A stretch of DNA of 64,000 nt. Source: Podospora pseudoanserina (taxonomy: Eukaryota > Ascomycota > Sordariomycetes > Sordariales > Podosporaceae). The notes beneath the pieces are model-generated. The model was not told the DNA's origin. It searched no databases and saw nothing but the letters and a program-made list of their open reading frames with translations. The stretch is from positions 3,038,001 through 3,102,000 of the forward strand of contig NC_085920.1 of the NCBI RefSeq assembly GCF_035222485.1, in the 5' to 3' direction. Position 1 is the first letter of the stretch; each line of letters begins with the position of its first letter. Of the stretch, positions 31,280-42,848 are shown piece after piece. Both the position numbers and the translations under genes were made by a program.

Positions 31280-33958
31280 ATGTCGAACCTCCAAGTACGC
31301 AACTCAGACTACTTCTCTTCTGCCACCCGGCAGAAGGCCATGGAGGACGCAAAGAAGATGCAAGCATCCGTCCAAGATGAATGCGTCAAGGCCGGAAAAG
31401 AAGTACCGCCATACCTCCTTCAGGAGCTGATCGGGAAGGGAAGCTTTGGTCGGGTGTACAAGGCGACTGATTTGAACACGAAAGCCCTGGTGGCCGTCAA
31501 AATCATCGACATTGAAGAGAGCGACACCCTCAACCCGAAATTGGCTGATACCTACAGCGAGTTCATGAAGGAAATCAGCGCCCTCAAAATCCTCAGCGAC
31601 AGTGGGGCGAGAAACATCAACCTCATTCTCGATGCGCTGCCAGTCGGTCAGGCCATGTGGATGGTGACAGAGTACTGCGCTGGAGGCAGTGTGGCGACCC
31701 TGATGAAGCCGACAGCTCCGGGAGGCTTGCAAGAGAAGTGGATTATTCCGATTTTGAGAGAGGTGGCGGAGGCTGTGTATTGGGTGCACAAAGAAGGCAT
31801 CATTCACCGCGACATCAAGTGCGCCAATGTGCTGGTCACAGAGAGCGGAGCGGTTCAACTATGCGATTTCGGCGTTGCTGGCATTGTTGAAACGAAGCTT
31901 GATAAGCGGTCGACCTTTATCGGCACGCCTCACTGGATGGCCCCCGAGCTGTTCGACCCTGTGCCTTCTTATAGCACACCAGTCGACATCTGGGCCTTTG
32001 GTTCTCTGGTATATGAGATTGCGTCCGGTCTGCCTCCCAACGTCATGCAAGGGTTTAACATACCCCAGCTTGGCAATTACATCAAGCATAACGCCCCACG
32101 GCTGGAAGGTGATCAGTACTCGGACCAGATCAAGGATCTTGTTGCTTTCTGCTTAGTCGAAGACCCAGCAAAGCGACCGACTATTGAGCAGGTTCAACGG
32201 CATCCATATATTGCTAATACCGAGGGCACACATCCTACCTCGAACCTTGCCAACCTGGTAAAGGCCTACAAGCTCTGGGAAGGACAGGGAGGCATCAGAA
32301 AGTCGCTCTTTGCTCCTGTTGGCGCGCAGGGCCCGTCCGACTACACGTCCACTGCTTTGGCCAACGATGAGTGGAACTTCAGCACGACAGTCGACTTTGA
32401 CCAGCAGCTCATGAACACTGATGCCCAAGCAGTGTATGATGTCTACGGCACAAACGTGGAGTTTGACTTTAATGAGCAGTTTGCACCCCCTCCCAAGCAG
32501 AAAGCGCGGCGTCGCCTACCTCCCCAGTTGCAACCAGCCGTCAAGGCTCCCCTCGAGAAGCTCTTTGATCCCAACACAATCTCGGGCTACGAAGAGAACT
32601 CTCGTGCGTATTATGGCAGACCCCCACCTCCCCAAACCTCAACATCTGATCTTCCGTTGAGGGACGATTCTCTTCATTCCACCTTGCGAGAGTCCCTCAT
32701 CGATCTCGACATGTCTTTCGATGGCGATGATCTCTCTCAGTTTGTCGACATCGAAACCAACATGGAAACCATCCGTGCCGGCATGCGAGCTCCCAGCGAG
32801 TCAGATTTTGGGGAGAACACCCTCACCGCGGCCGACAGCAACAACAGCAACGACCTGAACAAGCCTCCCCGAAGTGACCCTGCAGACTTCAACCCCAACC
32901 GCCGCACCCAAGACTGGAAATTCCCCTCCATGGCAGCCCCCGCATCAGCTACATCAGAAATGTTCCGCTTCCCAGCCATCAGCGAAGACAGACCTGCCCC
33001 CCTCGCCCCAGCACCCACCAACGACCGCCCCCCTTTCATTCACCACCAAACCGATCCCTTGGGTATGCACTCAGAGCCCTACGTCGAGCTCATGACCCCC
33101 AACCAATTCCAAGACAACCGCGCCTCTGTCGGGAGTCTGATCGACCTTGACGAAAGTCTCGCCATGCCGGAGTACACAAGACCGTCAACCGCCAACAGCG
33201 ACGTCGCCTCCATGGCGGGATCTGACATCGGCGGCGCCAACCCCTTTGACCTCGAACGCCATGCCTCGCTGTATCAACCCTTCCAAACCAACAGCACCAA
33301 CGGCAGCTTCAGCGGGGGTGTTGGACCACCGAGCGGCATCAGGGAACCGTCCATTTACATATCTGACGACACGGATTTCTCTCGTCTTAGTCTGGCGAGC
33401 GCACCCGAGGATCAGATTGTGATTCCGGACTTTAGCACGCCGCCGTCGAGCAGTGTGAATGGTGGGGGTGGGGGCTCGAGGGCACAGTCGAGGGCGCATT
33501 CGAGGGCGGACAGTTATGATGAGGATGGATATTCGGCTAATGAGTATGGCGGTGATTCGGAGTATTTGACTATGATGGGTAGTGGTGGGCAGACGGGGGG
33601 GAGTGGGAGGAGGTCGAGGGCGCAGAGTAATGCTAGTGTGCAGTTGCAGTTGCCGAGGATGTTGGGGATGAGCGGTAATGGGGGGGAGTATATTGATAGG
33701 AGGGGGGAGAGGATGGTGAATGGGGGTGGGATGAACATGAATGGTGGTGGGATGGGGATGGGTGGCGAGATGCCTGCGCTGCCAGGGCCGCCGAATGCGA
33801 GGGTGATGCAGGGGATGGCGAGTAGGGAGGAGACGAGGGAGGATGTGATGAGGTTGTTGTCGAGCTTTTCGGAGCATTTGAGCTTTGCAAATGTGCATGT
33901 TTCTGCGTTGCCGGTGAGGGCAGGGCGGAGAGGAAGCGAGACTTATGCTCCTTCTTGA
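31280..33958 (+). CDS. STE20-type germinal-centre kinase (SID-1/MST-1/POD-6 type)
   Basis: A single frame of 892 residues. The kinase domain occupies about residues 45-310: glycine loop GKGSFG (52-57), VAVK with Lys74, HRDIKCAN with catalytic Asp178, DFG at 196-198 and the activation segment STFIGTPHWMAPE, typical of germinal-centre kinases rather than PAKs (no CRIB domain). The rest is low complexity, first Pro/Asp-rich, then Gly/Met-rich, ending near TREDVMRLLSSFSEHLSF. In filamentous ascomycetes such kinases act upstream of NDR kinases in septation (SIN) or polarity (MOR) signalling; which orthologue this is cannot be settled by eye. The last 450 nt are extremely G-rich on the coding strand. 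Confidence 0.85.
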   Translation: MSNLQVRNSDYFSSATRQKAMEDAKKMQASVQDECVKAGKEVPPYLLQELIGKGSFGRVYKATDLNTKALVAVKIIDIEESDTLNPKLADTYSEFMKEISALKILSDSGARNINLILDALPVGQAMWMVTEYCAGGSVATLMKPTAPGGLQEKWIIPILREVAEAVYWVHKEGIIHRDIKCANVLVTESGAVQLCDFGVAGIVETKLDKRSTFIGTPHWMAPELFDPVPSYSTPVDIWAFGSLVYEIASGLPPNVMQGFNIPQLGNYIKHNAPRLEGDQYSDQIKDLVAFCLVEDPAKRPTIEQVQRHPYIANTEGTHPTSNLANLVKAYKLWEGQGGIRKSLFAPVGAQGPSDYTSTALANDEWNFSTTVDFDQQLMNTDAQAVYDVYGTNVEFDFNEQFAPPPKQKARRRLPPQLQPAVKAPLEKLFDPNTISGYEENSRAYYGRPPPPQTSTSDLPLRDDSLHSTLRESLIDLDMSFDGDDLSQFVDIETNMETIRAGMRAPSESDFGENTLTAADSNNSNDLNKPPRSDPADFNPNRRTQDWKFPSMAAPASATSEMFRFPAISEDRPAPLAPAPTNDRPPFIHHQTDPLGMHSEPYVELMTPNQFQDNRASVGSLIDLDESLAMPEYTRPSTANSDVASMAGSDIGGANPFDLERHASLYQPFQTNSTNGSFSGGVGPPSGIREPSIYISDDTDFSRLSLASAPEDQIVIPDFSTPPSSSVNGGGGGSRAQSRAHSRADSYDEDGYSANEYGGDSEYLTMMGSGGQTGGSGRRSRAQSNASVQLQLPRMLGMSGNGGEYIDRRGERMVNGGGMNMNGGGMGMGGEMPALPGPPNARVMQGMASREETREDVMRLLSSFSEHLSFANVHVSALPVRAGRRGSETYAPS

Positions 33959-34404
33959 ATTGCAGGCATTATTCTGGATGACGAAATCATGTTCACATTG
34001 GTATTAAGGTCTATTGTAATCAATGATAATAAACTTGGAAGTTTTGGCAATGTTAAAATGGCTGGTCGTGTGTGAGGATTGAGGGACTCGAAAGGTAAAG
34101 GTTGGGAAGCGGCAGCCAAGTTTTGAAGGCGAGAGGATCATATCAAGATAAAAATTTGTGAATGACTCAACTTCAGCACTTACACCACAACAAGGTGCCT
34201 ACAACACGTCCCCAAAACACGACTCAAAACGTCTCATTTTATTGAAACAACGTCAGTCAATCGATCCAAATCGACAAATTGGCTCTCTTTCCCCACCCCA
34301 GTCTTTCCTCGCGGTGGTCCGCAGCAACACCCTTCAGGTTCTCACCCCAACATTTTCACCCCACCTTTCACCATCATCACCACCACCACCACCTCACTTC
34401 CAAA

Positions 34405-35646
34405 ATGTCAACCACCAACCCACCACCACCACCCCCCAAACTCAAAACCCGCATCCTCACCATCCCCCCCTCCTCCCCTTTAGGATCCTGGTCCTCTCCC
34501 AACTCCCTCCAAACCTGGACCCTCCCCCCAACCCCCCTCATCCCCCCCTCCCTCACCCTCGCAGCAACAGCCCTCACAACCTCCACCGCCTCCTCCTTCA
34601 GCACACCCGTAGCCTTCCCGACCGAAACCGTCTACGGCCTCGGCGCCGACGCAACCTCGTCAACAGCCGTGAAAGGGATTTACACGGCAAAAGGCCGACC
34701 AAGCGACAACCCTCTCATCGTGCACGTCTCCGACCTCTCCATGCTCAGCACCCTTTCCACCATTCCAGAGATTTACCACGAGTTAATCTCCAAGTTCTGG
34801 CCTGGACCACTGACTATCTTACTCCCTGTCCCGACCTCCGGTCAGCTGCTAGCCCCAGAGGTAACGGCTGGATTGACCACCTTTGGCGCGAGGATGCCTG
34901 ACTCCCCGTTGGCAAGAGCGTTGATTCAACTGGTGGGCAAGCCGCTCGCTGCTCCGTCCGCAAACGCCAGTACGCGCCCTAGCCCGACAAAGGCTGTGCA
35001 TGTGCTGGAGGATTTGGAGGGGAAGATTGAGCTGATTCTGGATGGGGGGGATTGTGCAGTGGGGGTTGAGTCGACTGTTGTTGACGGGTTATGCGACCCA
35101 CCGGTGGTGCTGAGGCCAGGAGGGGTAGGCATCGAGGAGATAAGACAAGTCAAGGGGTGGAAGGGGGTGGTGAAGGGGTATAAAGACAGGAGCGAGGTCG
35201 GGGAGGGGCATAAGCCGAGGGCGCCGGGGATGAAGTACAAGCATTACAGCCCCCGGGCGAGGGTGGTGCTTTTTGAGGGGCATAAACCCGTCAATGTGGG
35301 AAAGGAGCTGGAGGGGGGCGGGCAAAAAAAGGTGGGGGTTATCAGGACGGGGGAATGGGAGGGGTTGGTTGGGGAGACAGAGGGGAGGATAGAGAGTGAG
35401 GAGGGTGGTTTTGCTGTTCGGCAGGGGAGTTTGAGGGATGAAGAAGGGAAGGAGTTGGCCACGGTGTTGGATGTTGATCTGGGACGGGATGTTAAAGGGG
35501 TGGCTCATGGGTTGTTTGCTGCTTTGAGGGAGCTGGATAGGCTGGGGGCTGATATCATTTTTGTGGAAGGGGTTAGTGATGGGGATGATATTGCTGCTGC
35601 GGTTATGAACCGACTTCGCAAGGCAGCATCCGAGATTAGGCCTTAA
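34405..35646 (+). CDS. SUA5: SUA5: threonylcarbamoyl-AMP synthase (tRNA t6A)
   Basis: Intronless; the start at 34405 gives 413 residues. The YrdC/Sua5 domain is clear: FPTETVYGLGADA, GIYTAKGRPSDNPLIVHV, FWPGPLTILLP and APSANAS. A typical linker (PRAPGMKYKHYSPRA) leads to the smaller Sua5 domain, ending NRLRKAASEIRP. It makes threonylcarbamoyl-AMP from threonine, bicarbonate and ATP, used by the KEOPS complex (cytosol) or Qri7 (mitochondria) to modify A37 of ANN-decoding tRNAs. The N-terminus is Pro-rich with no clear targeting signal. The 5' half is C-rich and the 3' half very G-rich. It is convergent with the zeta-COP gene, 219 bp between stops. Confidence 0.95.
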   Translation: MSTTNPPPPPPKLKTRILTIPPSSPLGSWSSPNSLQTWTLPPTPLIPPSLTLAATALTTSTASSFSTPVAFPTETVYGLGADATSSTAVKGIYTAKGRPSDNPLIVHVSDLSMLSTLSTIPEIYHELISKFWPGPLTILLPVPTSGQLLAPEVTAGLTTFGARMPDSPLARALIQLVGKPLAAPSANASTRPSPTKAVHVLEDLEGKIELILDGGDCAVGVESTVVDGLCDPPVVLRPGGVGIEEIRQVKGWKGVVKGYKDRSEVGEGHKPRAPGMKYKHYSPRARVVLFEGHKPVNVGKELEGGGQKKVGVIRTGEWEGLVGETEGRIESEEGGFAVRQGSLRDEEGKELATVLDVDLGRDVKGVAHGLFAALRELDRLGADIIFVEGVSDGDDIAAAVMNRLRKAASEIRP

Positions 35647-35865
35647 CTCAGAGTCAAAAGGCGAACAGACATCGATAGACACGATCTCCCAAGAGAAGAC
35701 ACCTCATCAAAATTCTGCCCACACTATACTCACTACTTCATACGGTAATTTTATAAAAAGGACCCCGAATTCATAAGTCTAAATATCAGAGACGCCTGCT
35801 TAACCCTCCCTTATTCATTCTCCCCCACCCAGCAACATTACAGGACCATAATAATGGTCTCCAAT

Positions 35866-36601
35866 CTACCGCATCCACTCCAAAATCTTGGACTTGCCTA
35901 TTTGCGCCAAGTTGTTCATGCCTTGCTCGGTGAAGGGGTCGATACGCCCCAGGTTGGTGTCTTGATTTGGTGCCTTGGAGCACCGCTGCACGATGATAGT
36001 CGGGTCCGTCTCCAAGACCACACCATCATCAACAATCTCATCGATGGCAAGGGAGACGAGGTCGTAGTTCTCGATGATGGTGCGCTTGTCGACCGACTGC
36101 TTGAAGAGGAGGTGAAGGGCGTCGCGGAGGGCGAGGAGGACGTTGTAGAGGAGGATTTCGTTTTCTTCGACGCCGCCGACGACGTAGATTGCCACGTCTT
36201 TGGATTATCTGTCAGGATAGCTGCTGAGAAGGGAGGGGAGGGATTTAGAGACAGGACATACCAGCCTCCATCTTATAAAGTACGATCCGGTTGTCGAATA
36301 GAAGGATGTCTCCTGTTTGCTTGGCCGTCTTTTGGAGGAGGGCCTTCTCGAAGCGGACTTGGGCCGTCTTGTCGGCGAAGGGGTTCTGGGCGGAGGCGGG
36401 GGCGGCGGTGCTGGAGGGCTGCTGGTTGGCGGCTTGGTGGGGAGGGTTGTACCATTTGGAGAAGATGCGGGAGCCGTCTTCGCTGGAGAGGATTACTATC
36501 GTCGGGGGCATGGCAAGTCAGCTTCAGGAGTAGGTGTGCTGGAGCTTTGGGAGAGCTTTACGGATAGCGTTGACGCTGTACAGCGACATTCCTGGGGCCA
36601 T
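35866..36601 (-). CDS. RET3: Coatomer subunit zeta (RET3)
   Basis: Three exons: 36601-36562, 36495-36262 and 36197-35866, with introns of 66 and 64 nt. The product is 201 residues. MAPGMSLYSVNAILILSSEDGSRIFSKWY begins the longin-like fold of the zeta/sigma adaptor family; DVAIYVVGGVEENEILLYNVL and ALHLLFKQSVDKRTIIENYD are diagnostic. Zeta-COP pairs with gamma-COP in the F-subcomplex of COPI and supports Golgi-to-ER retrieval. A fungal insert rich in Ala/Pro/Gln (near residue 40) separates the first strands. It is divergent from MCM4, about 520 bp between starts. Confidence 0.93.
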
Positions 36602-37120
36602 TTTGGCTGTGTATTAGTGGGTATCTTATGGTTCGCGGTGTAGGGTGAGGGCGGTGGAAAAGGGGTATCTCGTTCGGGGGCGGTGGTATCGTCGTCGTGG
36701 ATGTTGTTGCTTGTGGCTGATGATGTGAAGCTGTCCACACAGTGGAAATTGTGGGGTCCAACTTTCAAAAGGGAGCGGCTCGCTGATGTGGCTTGAGCTG
36801 GGTGTCCCCACATTTCAAACGGCACGTACCTGGGCCAGGGGTTTAATGGATTGGGAGCCCCCCCCACTTCCCCTTTGACAGGCTGAGACGCGTAAAGTGG
36901 TTTTTTTGCTGGACGCGTTTTCGCGTTGCTCCTTTTCTCATTCCAACATCCTGAAGTTCTTCGGAGTCCCACTCTGGGTTTCCTAGGAAACACCTTCATC
37001 CCACCGCTGCCACACCCCCTTCAACCACCATATCGAATCCTCGTCTGTTGTAAATCATTGGTCTTTTTTTTTGTGCCCCCAAATTCAGTCAAAAACACAC
37101 GAAAGAGTACAGGTTCAAAA

Positions 37121-40100
37121 ATGTCTTCACCATCGAAGCGGTCAACGCGCAGCACCAGGAGTTCCCAGGCTGCTCAGAGCAGCCCCGCTGCTGAGAACTC
37201 GAGAACTCCCCGCCAGACTCGGACCTCAGCATTGGCCTCAAGTCCTATGGTATACGATTCCTCCTCTCCCAACAATGCGCCCTCGTCGCCTCTCCGCCAG
37301 ATGAGCAACACTCAGAGCACCGCCGGAAACAATGCCGCCAGCTCGCCCTTGCGCCAGCAGACCGAGACGCAAAGCACTGGTGATCGCACACCTCGCGCAA
37401 GCGGTCGTGGTCTCTTGGTTGGAGGTAAACCGCTGAAAACAATGGCTTTTCTTTGCATCCAAAGCTAACATACCCCTGACAGACTCGTCCCCTATCCGCT
37501 ATGATGAATCCAGCCCAGGGCCCAACCTCACCCAGCAGTCGGACCTTCGCAGTGAAAGCAGTGCGCTCTTCGTAAACGAGCGCACAAGACCTTCCCGATC
37601 TCACCGTGGGGATATCAACCCAGATGTCATTCGCACACCACGCATGCCACGCCGAATTATCTTGGATGACGCAGGCCGAGTCGTTCGTGATGGCTCTCAA
37701 GTCGGGTCCGACGCCGCTTCCTTCTCCAACAACAACCCCAACACATCTGAGGCAAATGCCCTTGGTGGCATGAGCCAGGGTCTCGTATGGGGTACCACCG
37801 TCTCACTTGAAGACTCCTTCGCGGCCTTCAAGGAGTTTCTCCGAAACTTCACCAAAAAGTATCGCATGTGGGCGGATGGCGCAACCGAGGCTGACACCAT
37901 GGGGAACCCCGAGGCGGATTCCAAGCCATATTGGGAGGCTTTGGAGAACATGTTGTTGCTGGGCAGCAACAGGTTGTACCTTGATCTTCGTGATCTCAAG
38001 GCGTACCCGCGAACGCTGAAGCTATGGCATCAAGCCCAGGCCTACCCCACCGAAATTGTTCCAGTCATGGATCAATGCGTGCACGACTTCATGATTGATC
38101 TTGCGCGCGCTGAGATGGCTAGTCAAAGACAGGCCTCTCTTGCTGGTGGAAATATGCCCAACCCTTCCCAGAGCTCTGATCTGAACTTCCCCAGTTCTGA
38201 TCGTGGGGAGGAGCCATCAACTCCCAGGCCTACCCAGGGACAGCAGATGACCCTTGAAGACCAGGTCTCCGCGGAGACGTATGTTGTGCGCCCATTCGGT
38301 ATCGAGAAGAATACCAACCTGAGAGATCTCAACCCTTCAGATATGGACAAACTTGTCTGCATCAAGGGTCTAGTGATCCGTACCACGCCTGTGATTCCCG
38401 ACATGAAGGACGCTTTCTTCAAGTGCAGTGTTTGCGGACACTCCGTCACCGTTGAGTTGGACCGTGGCAAAATTCGTGAGCCGACTGAGTGTCCTCGCAA
38501 TCGTTGCAAGTCCAAGAACTCAATGCAGATTATCCACAATCGCTGCACATTCACGGATAAGCAAGTAATCAAGCTGCAGGAGACGCCTGATGACACGCCT
38601 GCTGGCCAGACGCCTCATTCCGTTTCCATCTGCGCTTACAACGAGCTGGTTGACTTTTGCAAGGCCGGTGACCGTGTAGAGATTACGGGTATCTACAAGG
38701 TTACTCCTGTGCGTGTCAACCCTCGTATGCGGACGGTCAAGAGTGTGCACAAGACGTATGTGGACATTGTCCATGTCCAGAAGGTCGACAAGAAGAGAAT
38801 GGGCAATGACCCTTCTGTTCTTGACTTGGCTGAGGAGGAAGAGGCCCATATCAGCGGCCAGAGTCTTGATGAGATCAAAAAGATCTCGCCAGAGGATGAG
38901 GCCAAGATCAGGGAGACTGCTGCTCGTGCCGACATCTACGAGCTTTTGTCCCGGTCTCTCGCTCCATCAATCTACGAAATGGAGGATGTCAAGAAGGGTA
39001 TCCTCCTCCAGCTGTTTGGTGGTACCAACAAAACCTTTGAAAAGGGCGCCAGTCCCCGCTACCGTGGCGATATCAACGTCCTGTTGTGTGGTGACCCTTC
39101 AACGTCCAAGTCTCAGCTTTTGGGTTACGTCCACCGCATCGCCCCCCGCGGTGTGTACACCAGCGGCAAGGGTTCCTCTGCGGTCGGTCTTACAGCCTAT
39201 GTCACCCGCGACCCAGAGACCAGACAGCTGGTTCTCGAGTCCGGCGCCTTGGTCTTGTCCGACGGTGGTGTGTGCTGCATTGACGAGTTTGACAAGATGA
39301 ACGAGTCCACTCGCTCTGTTCTCCACGAAGTGATGGAACAGCAGACCGTCTCTGTCGCCAAGGCAGGCATCATCACCACCCTCAACGCCAGGACTTCCAT
39401 CCTAGCCTCTGCCAACCCGATCGGCAGTCGTTACAACCCTGACCTCTCCGTCCCGCAAAACATTGATCTTCCCCCTACCCTACTCTCCCGTTTCGATCTT
39501 GTCTATCTCATCCTCGATCGAGCTGACGAGAAGCAAGATCAGCGCTTGGCTAAGCATTTGCTGTCCATGTATCTCGAGGACAAGCCTGACTCGGCCCACT
39601 CGAACAATGATATCCTGGTATGTTCATCCCTCTTTCTCCATCTACTTCCTCCCGACTAACAGTCTCCAGCCAATCGAATTCCTCACCTCTTACATCTCCT
39701 ACGCCCGCCAAAAAGTCAACCCCCAGATCTCCAACGAAGCCGCCAAGGAGCTCGTCGACTCGTACGTCGAGATGCGCAAGCTCGGCCAGGACGTCCGCGC
39801 CGCAGAGAAGCGCATCACGGCCACCACCCGTCAGCTCGAGAGCATGATTCGTCTCTCTGAGGCTCACGCTCGCATGCGTCTCTCCGAGACGGTCACTCAA
39901 AATGACGTAAAGGAGGCCGTGAGGCTGATCAAATCCGCCCTCAAGACGGCGGCGACGGATGCGCAGGGCAGAATCGACATGAGTCTCCTCACTGAAGGCA
40001 CGTCGGCGGCGGACAGAAGGAAGAAGGCCGAGATCAAGGACGCCATTGTCAGACTGTTGGATGAGCTGACTGCCGGCGGGCAATCAGTCAAGTTCGCCGA

Positions 40101-40251
40101 AGTAGCCAGGAAGTTATCAGATGGTGCCAGCGTGCCGGTGGAGTCGGCCGATTTTGCCGAGGCGATGAGGACGCTAGAGATGGAGGGTGCCATCATGGTC
40201 AGTGGAGAGGGTGCGAGAAAGAGTGTAAGAAGGGTCACGGCTCAAGTGTAA
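37121..40251 (+). CDS. MCM4: MCM4 (CDC54): subunit of the MCM2-7 replicative helicase
   Basis: Three exons: 37121-37424, 37483-39617 and 39670-40251, with introns of 58 and 52 nt. The product is 1006 residues. Residues 1-180 are Ser/Thr-rich and disordered with many SP/TP sites, as expected for the DDK/CDK-regulated tail. The N-terminal OB domain has a zinc site CSVCGH...CPRNRCKSKN near residue 415. The AAA+ core shows Walker A GDPSTSKSQ (near 638), Walker B CIDEFDKM (near 700) and the arginine finger SRFDL (near 770). A winged-helix end follows, restored by the third exon. It unwinds DNA in the CMG complex. Confidence 0.96.
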
Positions 40252-40399
40252 CGGCTTTCTGACGGGGATAATTTCCAACTTGTTATTTTTCAAATGAGAA
40301 AAAAAAAAACAGTTATCACCAACGCCCCCGCCTTTCAAACAGAAACGCAAAACTAGGTATAATGACGACATCAGGAGTCTTTTCTCCTCCTCCTCATGA

Positions 40400-41475
40400 T
40401 CAATTCGCCGCCGCCGTCCCATTACCCACATTGACCACCGTCTCCGTCATGCTCCCCCTATCCACCTCCTTTCCCTTGTCAACCTGAGGTACTGCCGCCC
40501 CAGAGCCGGACACCTTACTATCCTCCTCCTCCCCAAGCAGCCCACTAGGCCTCCAATCCCTGAGATCATCCTCGGCATCATTCAATATCTGCCTCGCCTG
40601 CCCAGCATGAGGATACGCCGGTTTGACATCCCCCGGCACGACAGGTGTATCATCCAACAACTCCAACAACCTCAACCCATGCCTCGCAAGAATAATCTGC
40701 TTATCCGCCCGTTCAATCGTAGCCAAAAACTCGGCCTGGTACGCCTCCTTCAACTTTTGCCTTGTCTACCACAATATCAGCACACTATCATCATCAGTGC
40801 TTATCAGGGGAAATACATACAACATTACTCAACTGCGCCTCAGCAACCAACCCCTCAGCCTCAGCCCTGACAAGCTCCTGCTCCAACACCACCAATTTTG
40901 TCGACTGCGGCTCCCTACTCTTCAACTTTGCAATCTCATCCCCGATCTTCTTCTTTCCCTCTCTTGTTGGTTGGACGCTTCGTTCGGTGTTTCTGATCAC
41001 CTTTAGCGCTGCGCGCGCGTCGTCGAGGGCGTGGGCGTAGTTGTCTTCTTGCTCGCCTATTTCTGAGAGGAGGACGCCGATTTTGTCCGAGATGTCGGAG
41101 ATGGAGTCGTCTTGGGTTGCCTCACCCCATTCAGAGAGCTGGGTTGCGATGGAGAGGCGTTCTTTGGCTGCGGATTCGTGGTGGGAGGTGAGGGAGGAGG
41201 AGGATTTGAGGAGGCGGGTGAGGCGTTTGGAGAGGTCGGGTTGGGTGAAGGTTGGGGAGCGGAGGGAGGGGAAGGAGAAGGGTTTTCGGTGGTGTTGGGA
41301 TGGGGTGGAGGTGGTGGTACCCGTGGAGGAGCGGTTTTGGGAGCGAATTGAGAGGGCGCGGTTCCTGGAGGAATTGAGCGTGTTAGCAATCGTGGGACTG
41401 GTTTTGTGGTGGGCGGCGTGGGTACCACTGGGCAAAGGGGTAGAAGCGGTTTGTTTCGTTGCTTTTGCGGGACAT
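40400..41475 (-). CDS. Eisosome BAR-domain protein of the Pil1/Lsp1 family
   Basis: Three exons: 41475-41426, 41364-40821 and 40765-40400, with introns of 61 and 55 nt. The product is 319 residues. The first exon gives MSRKSNETNRFYPFAQWNRALSIRSQ in fragments that join in frame. The core matches Pil1/Lsp1 closely: SIATQLSEWGEATQDD, SDKIGVLLSEIGEQED, ERSVQPTREGKKKIGDEIA, LVVLEQELVRAEAEGLVAEA and LLELLDDTPVVPGD. These proteins form the membrane scaffold of eisosomes and respond to sphingolipid and TORC2 signalling. The N-terminal Ser/Thr-rich segment is a likely phosphorylation region. Filamentous ascomycetes usually have two paralogues; which one this is remains open. It is convergent with MCM4, 148 bp apart. 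Confidence 0.9.
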
Positions 41476-42479
41476 GATTTCCGCAAATGAATAGTAAACG
41501 GTTTGTGAAAAAGGGATATGTGACTTACAACATGATGCTGGGCTTAGGCTCTGTGGTGTGGAACTGAACGTATTCGGGACTTGGGTCGCAAGAAGAGGTC
41601 AGACTTGCTCTTTCCTCAGTAAACACGAGGATATGTCGGCAACCCAGCAGGATACACAGGTAAAGAATAACGCAGGGGGGTATTAGTATGCACAATGAAC
41701 TGCTAAATCATCAATCGTTTGCTTGCTTTCACAGCGTGAGGGTAAATGGGTAATCAGGTTGTGGTGTACGGGATAAAGACAATGGTGGTTCGTGATGACC
41801 GCCCGCGCAGCGTAGTGGTATATAGATAGCAGCAGTAGGCCATAAACGGTCGCTCATCACGTCACTTTACATGTCTGGCTCAGGCTAGTAGAGCAGTCAG
41901 TTTCCCCAAGCCCTCTTCTGAACTCTTACGGAAACCCTTGGTGCAGATGTCGTCAGAGCTTTGGGATGAACAGGAGTTTGTAATATTTCAGCACCTACAC
42001 AACAACCCTTTTTTTTCTAACCCCATTCATGTATGTTCCTGTATGAATGGCTTCTCATATCATCGAAAGTCATCTCCCTCATGGAAAATATCTGTAAAGC
42101 TGTCTTAAACAAAGCATGTAGTGTAGAGTCCAGGTGACGTCATCCCACCCAACCACATCCCAGCCCCACCAAAGCTCTGCTCAGATCAAAGATCATTCAT
42201 TCACCCCAACCACAGAACCACATCCTCGGTTCTTGGCATCTATCCCCATCACCAGACCAGATCGATCACAAGATGAGACGAAGACAGATTACCTTCTCAT
42301 GTGGCTTGTAGGGTAAACAACCCTCATTATTATCCCGCCTATTACGGAGTAGCTAGCCAACCAGTCTATCCCAAACGAAGCCCATCCAAAGCCAGACATG
42401 TACCCAAACATTTATTCATAACATCGTGATATTATCCTCCGCATAACCCATACATCCCCGTCCCATTATCCCAAATGCA
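41476..42479. promoter_or_regulatory. Intergenic region with CRE-like site
   Basis: No coding region is recognised between the Pil1-like start (41475, minus) and the His-rich gene stop (42480, minus). A palindromic TGACGTCA lies at 42135-42142. The left part is the Pil1-like promoter. Confidence 0.3.
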
Positions 42480-42848
42480 TCAATACCTCCTAGTAGTCTC
42501 AACCCGACTACTACTCCTCTCAATCTCCACCACCCTCTCCCCGTGACTCCGCCCTCTGCTCTCCCCCCTATAGCTCGTCATGCTCGCCCTCGGACTTGGA
42601 ACAATAACTGTCGTTCTTGTTGTTGGCGGACACAGATAGGTCCCGCTCGTTCGAGGCGAGACATGATGGTGGTGGTGGTGGTGAGAAGAAGAAGAATGGC
42701 GGTGGTGGTGGTGGTGGTGGGGGGGGTGTCGGCTGCTGCTCCTGCTGTTGTGGTGATGGTGGTGAGAGGAGTGAGAGGATGGCCGGCGGGCGGGGACGAT
42801 TTCCTCGTGGTAGTAGTATTTTTCTGAGGAAGGGGTTCCGAAGCACAT
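42480..42848 (-). CDS. Small His/Ser/Arg-rich protein, function unknown
   Basis: One exon, 122 residues, starting MCFGTPSSEKYYYHEEIVPARR. Runs of five to seven His make up the middle (a GTG/CAC trinucleotide repeat region at DNA level); the C-terminus is Arg/Ser/Glu-rich (RGESRGRSHGERVVEIERSS). Short proteins with an MCFG start and a YYYxEExxPARR segment are, as far as I recall, conserved in filamentous ascomycetes without known role. Poly-His could bind metal. An overlapping longer minus-strand frame at 42568-43326 is a shadow. Confidence 0.55.
   Translation of the reverse strand: MCFGTPSSEKYYYHEEIVPARRPSSHSSHHHHHNSRSSSRHPPHHHHHHRHSSSSHHHHHHHVSPRTSGTYLCPPTTRTTVIVPSPRASMTSYRGESRGRSHGERVVEIERSSSRVETTRRY

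Noticed and set aside
33185-33898. 237-codon minus-strand frame over the kinase tail
   Set aside because: His/Pro-rich shadow of the G-rich 3' end of the kinase gene.
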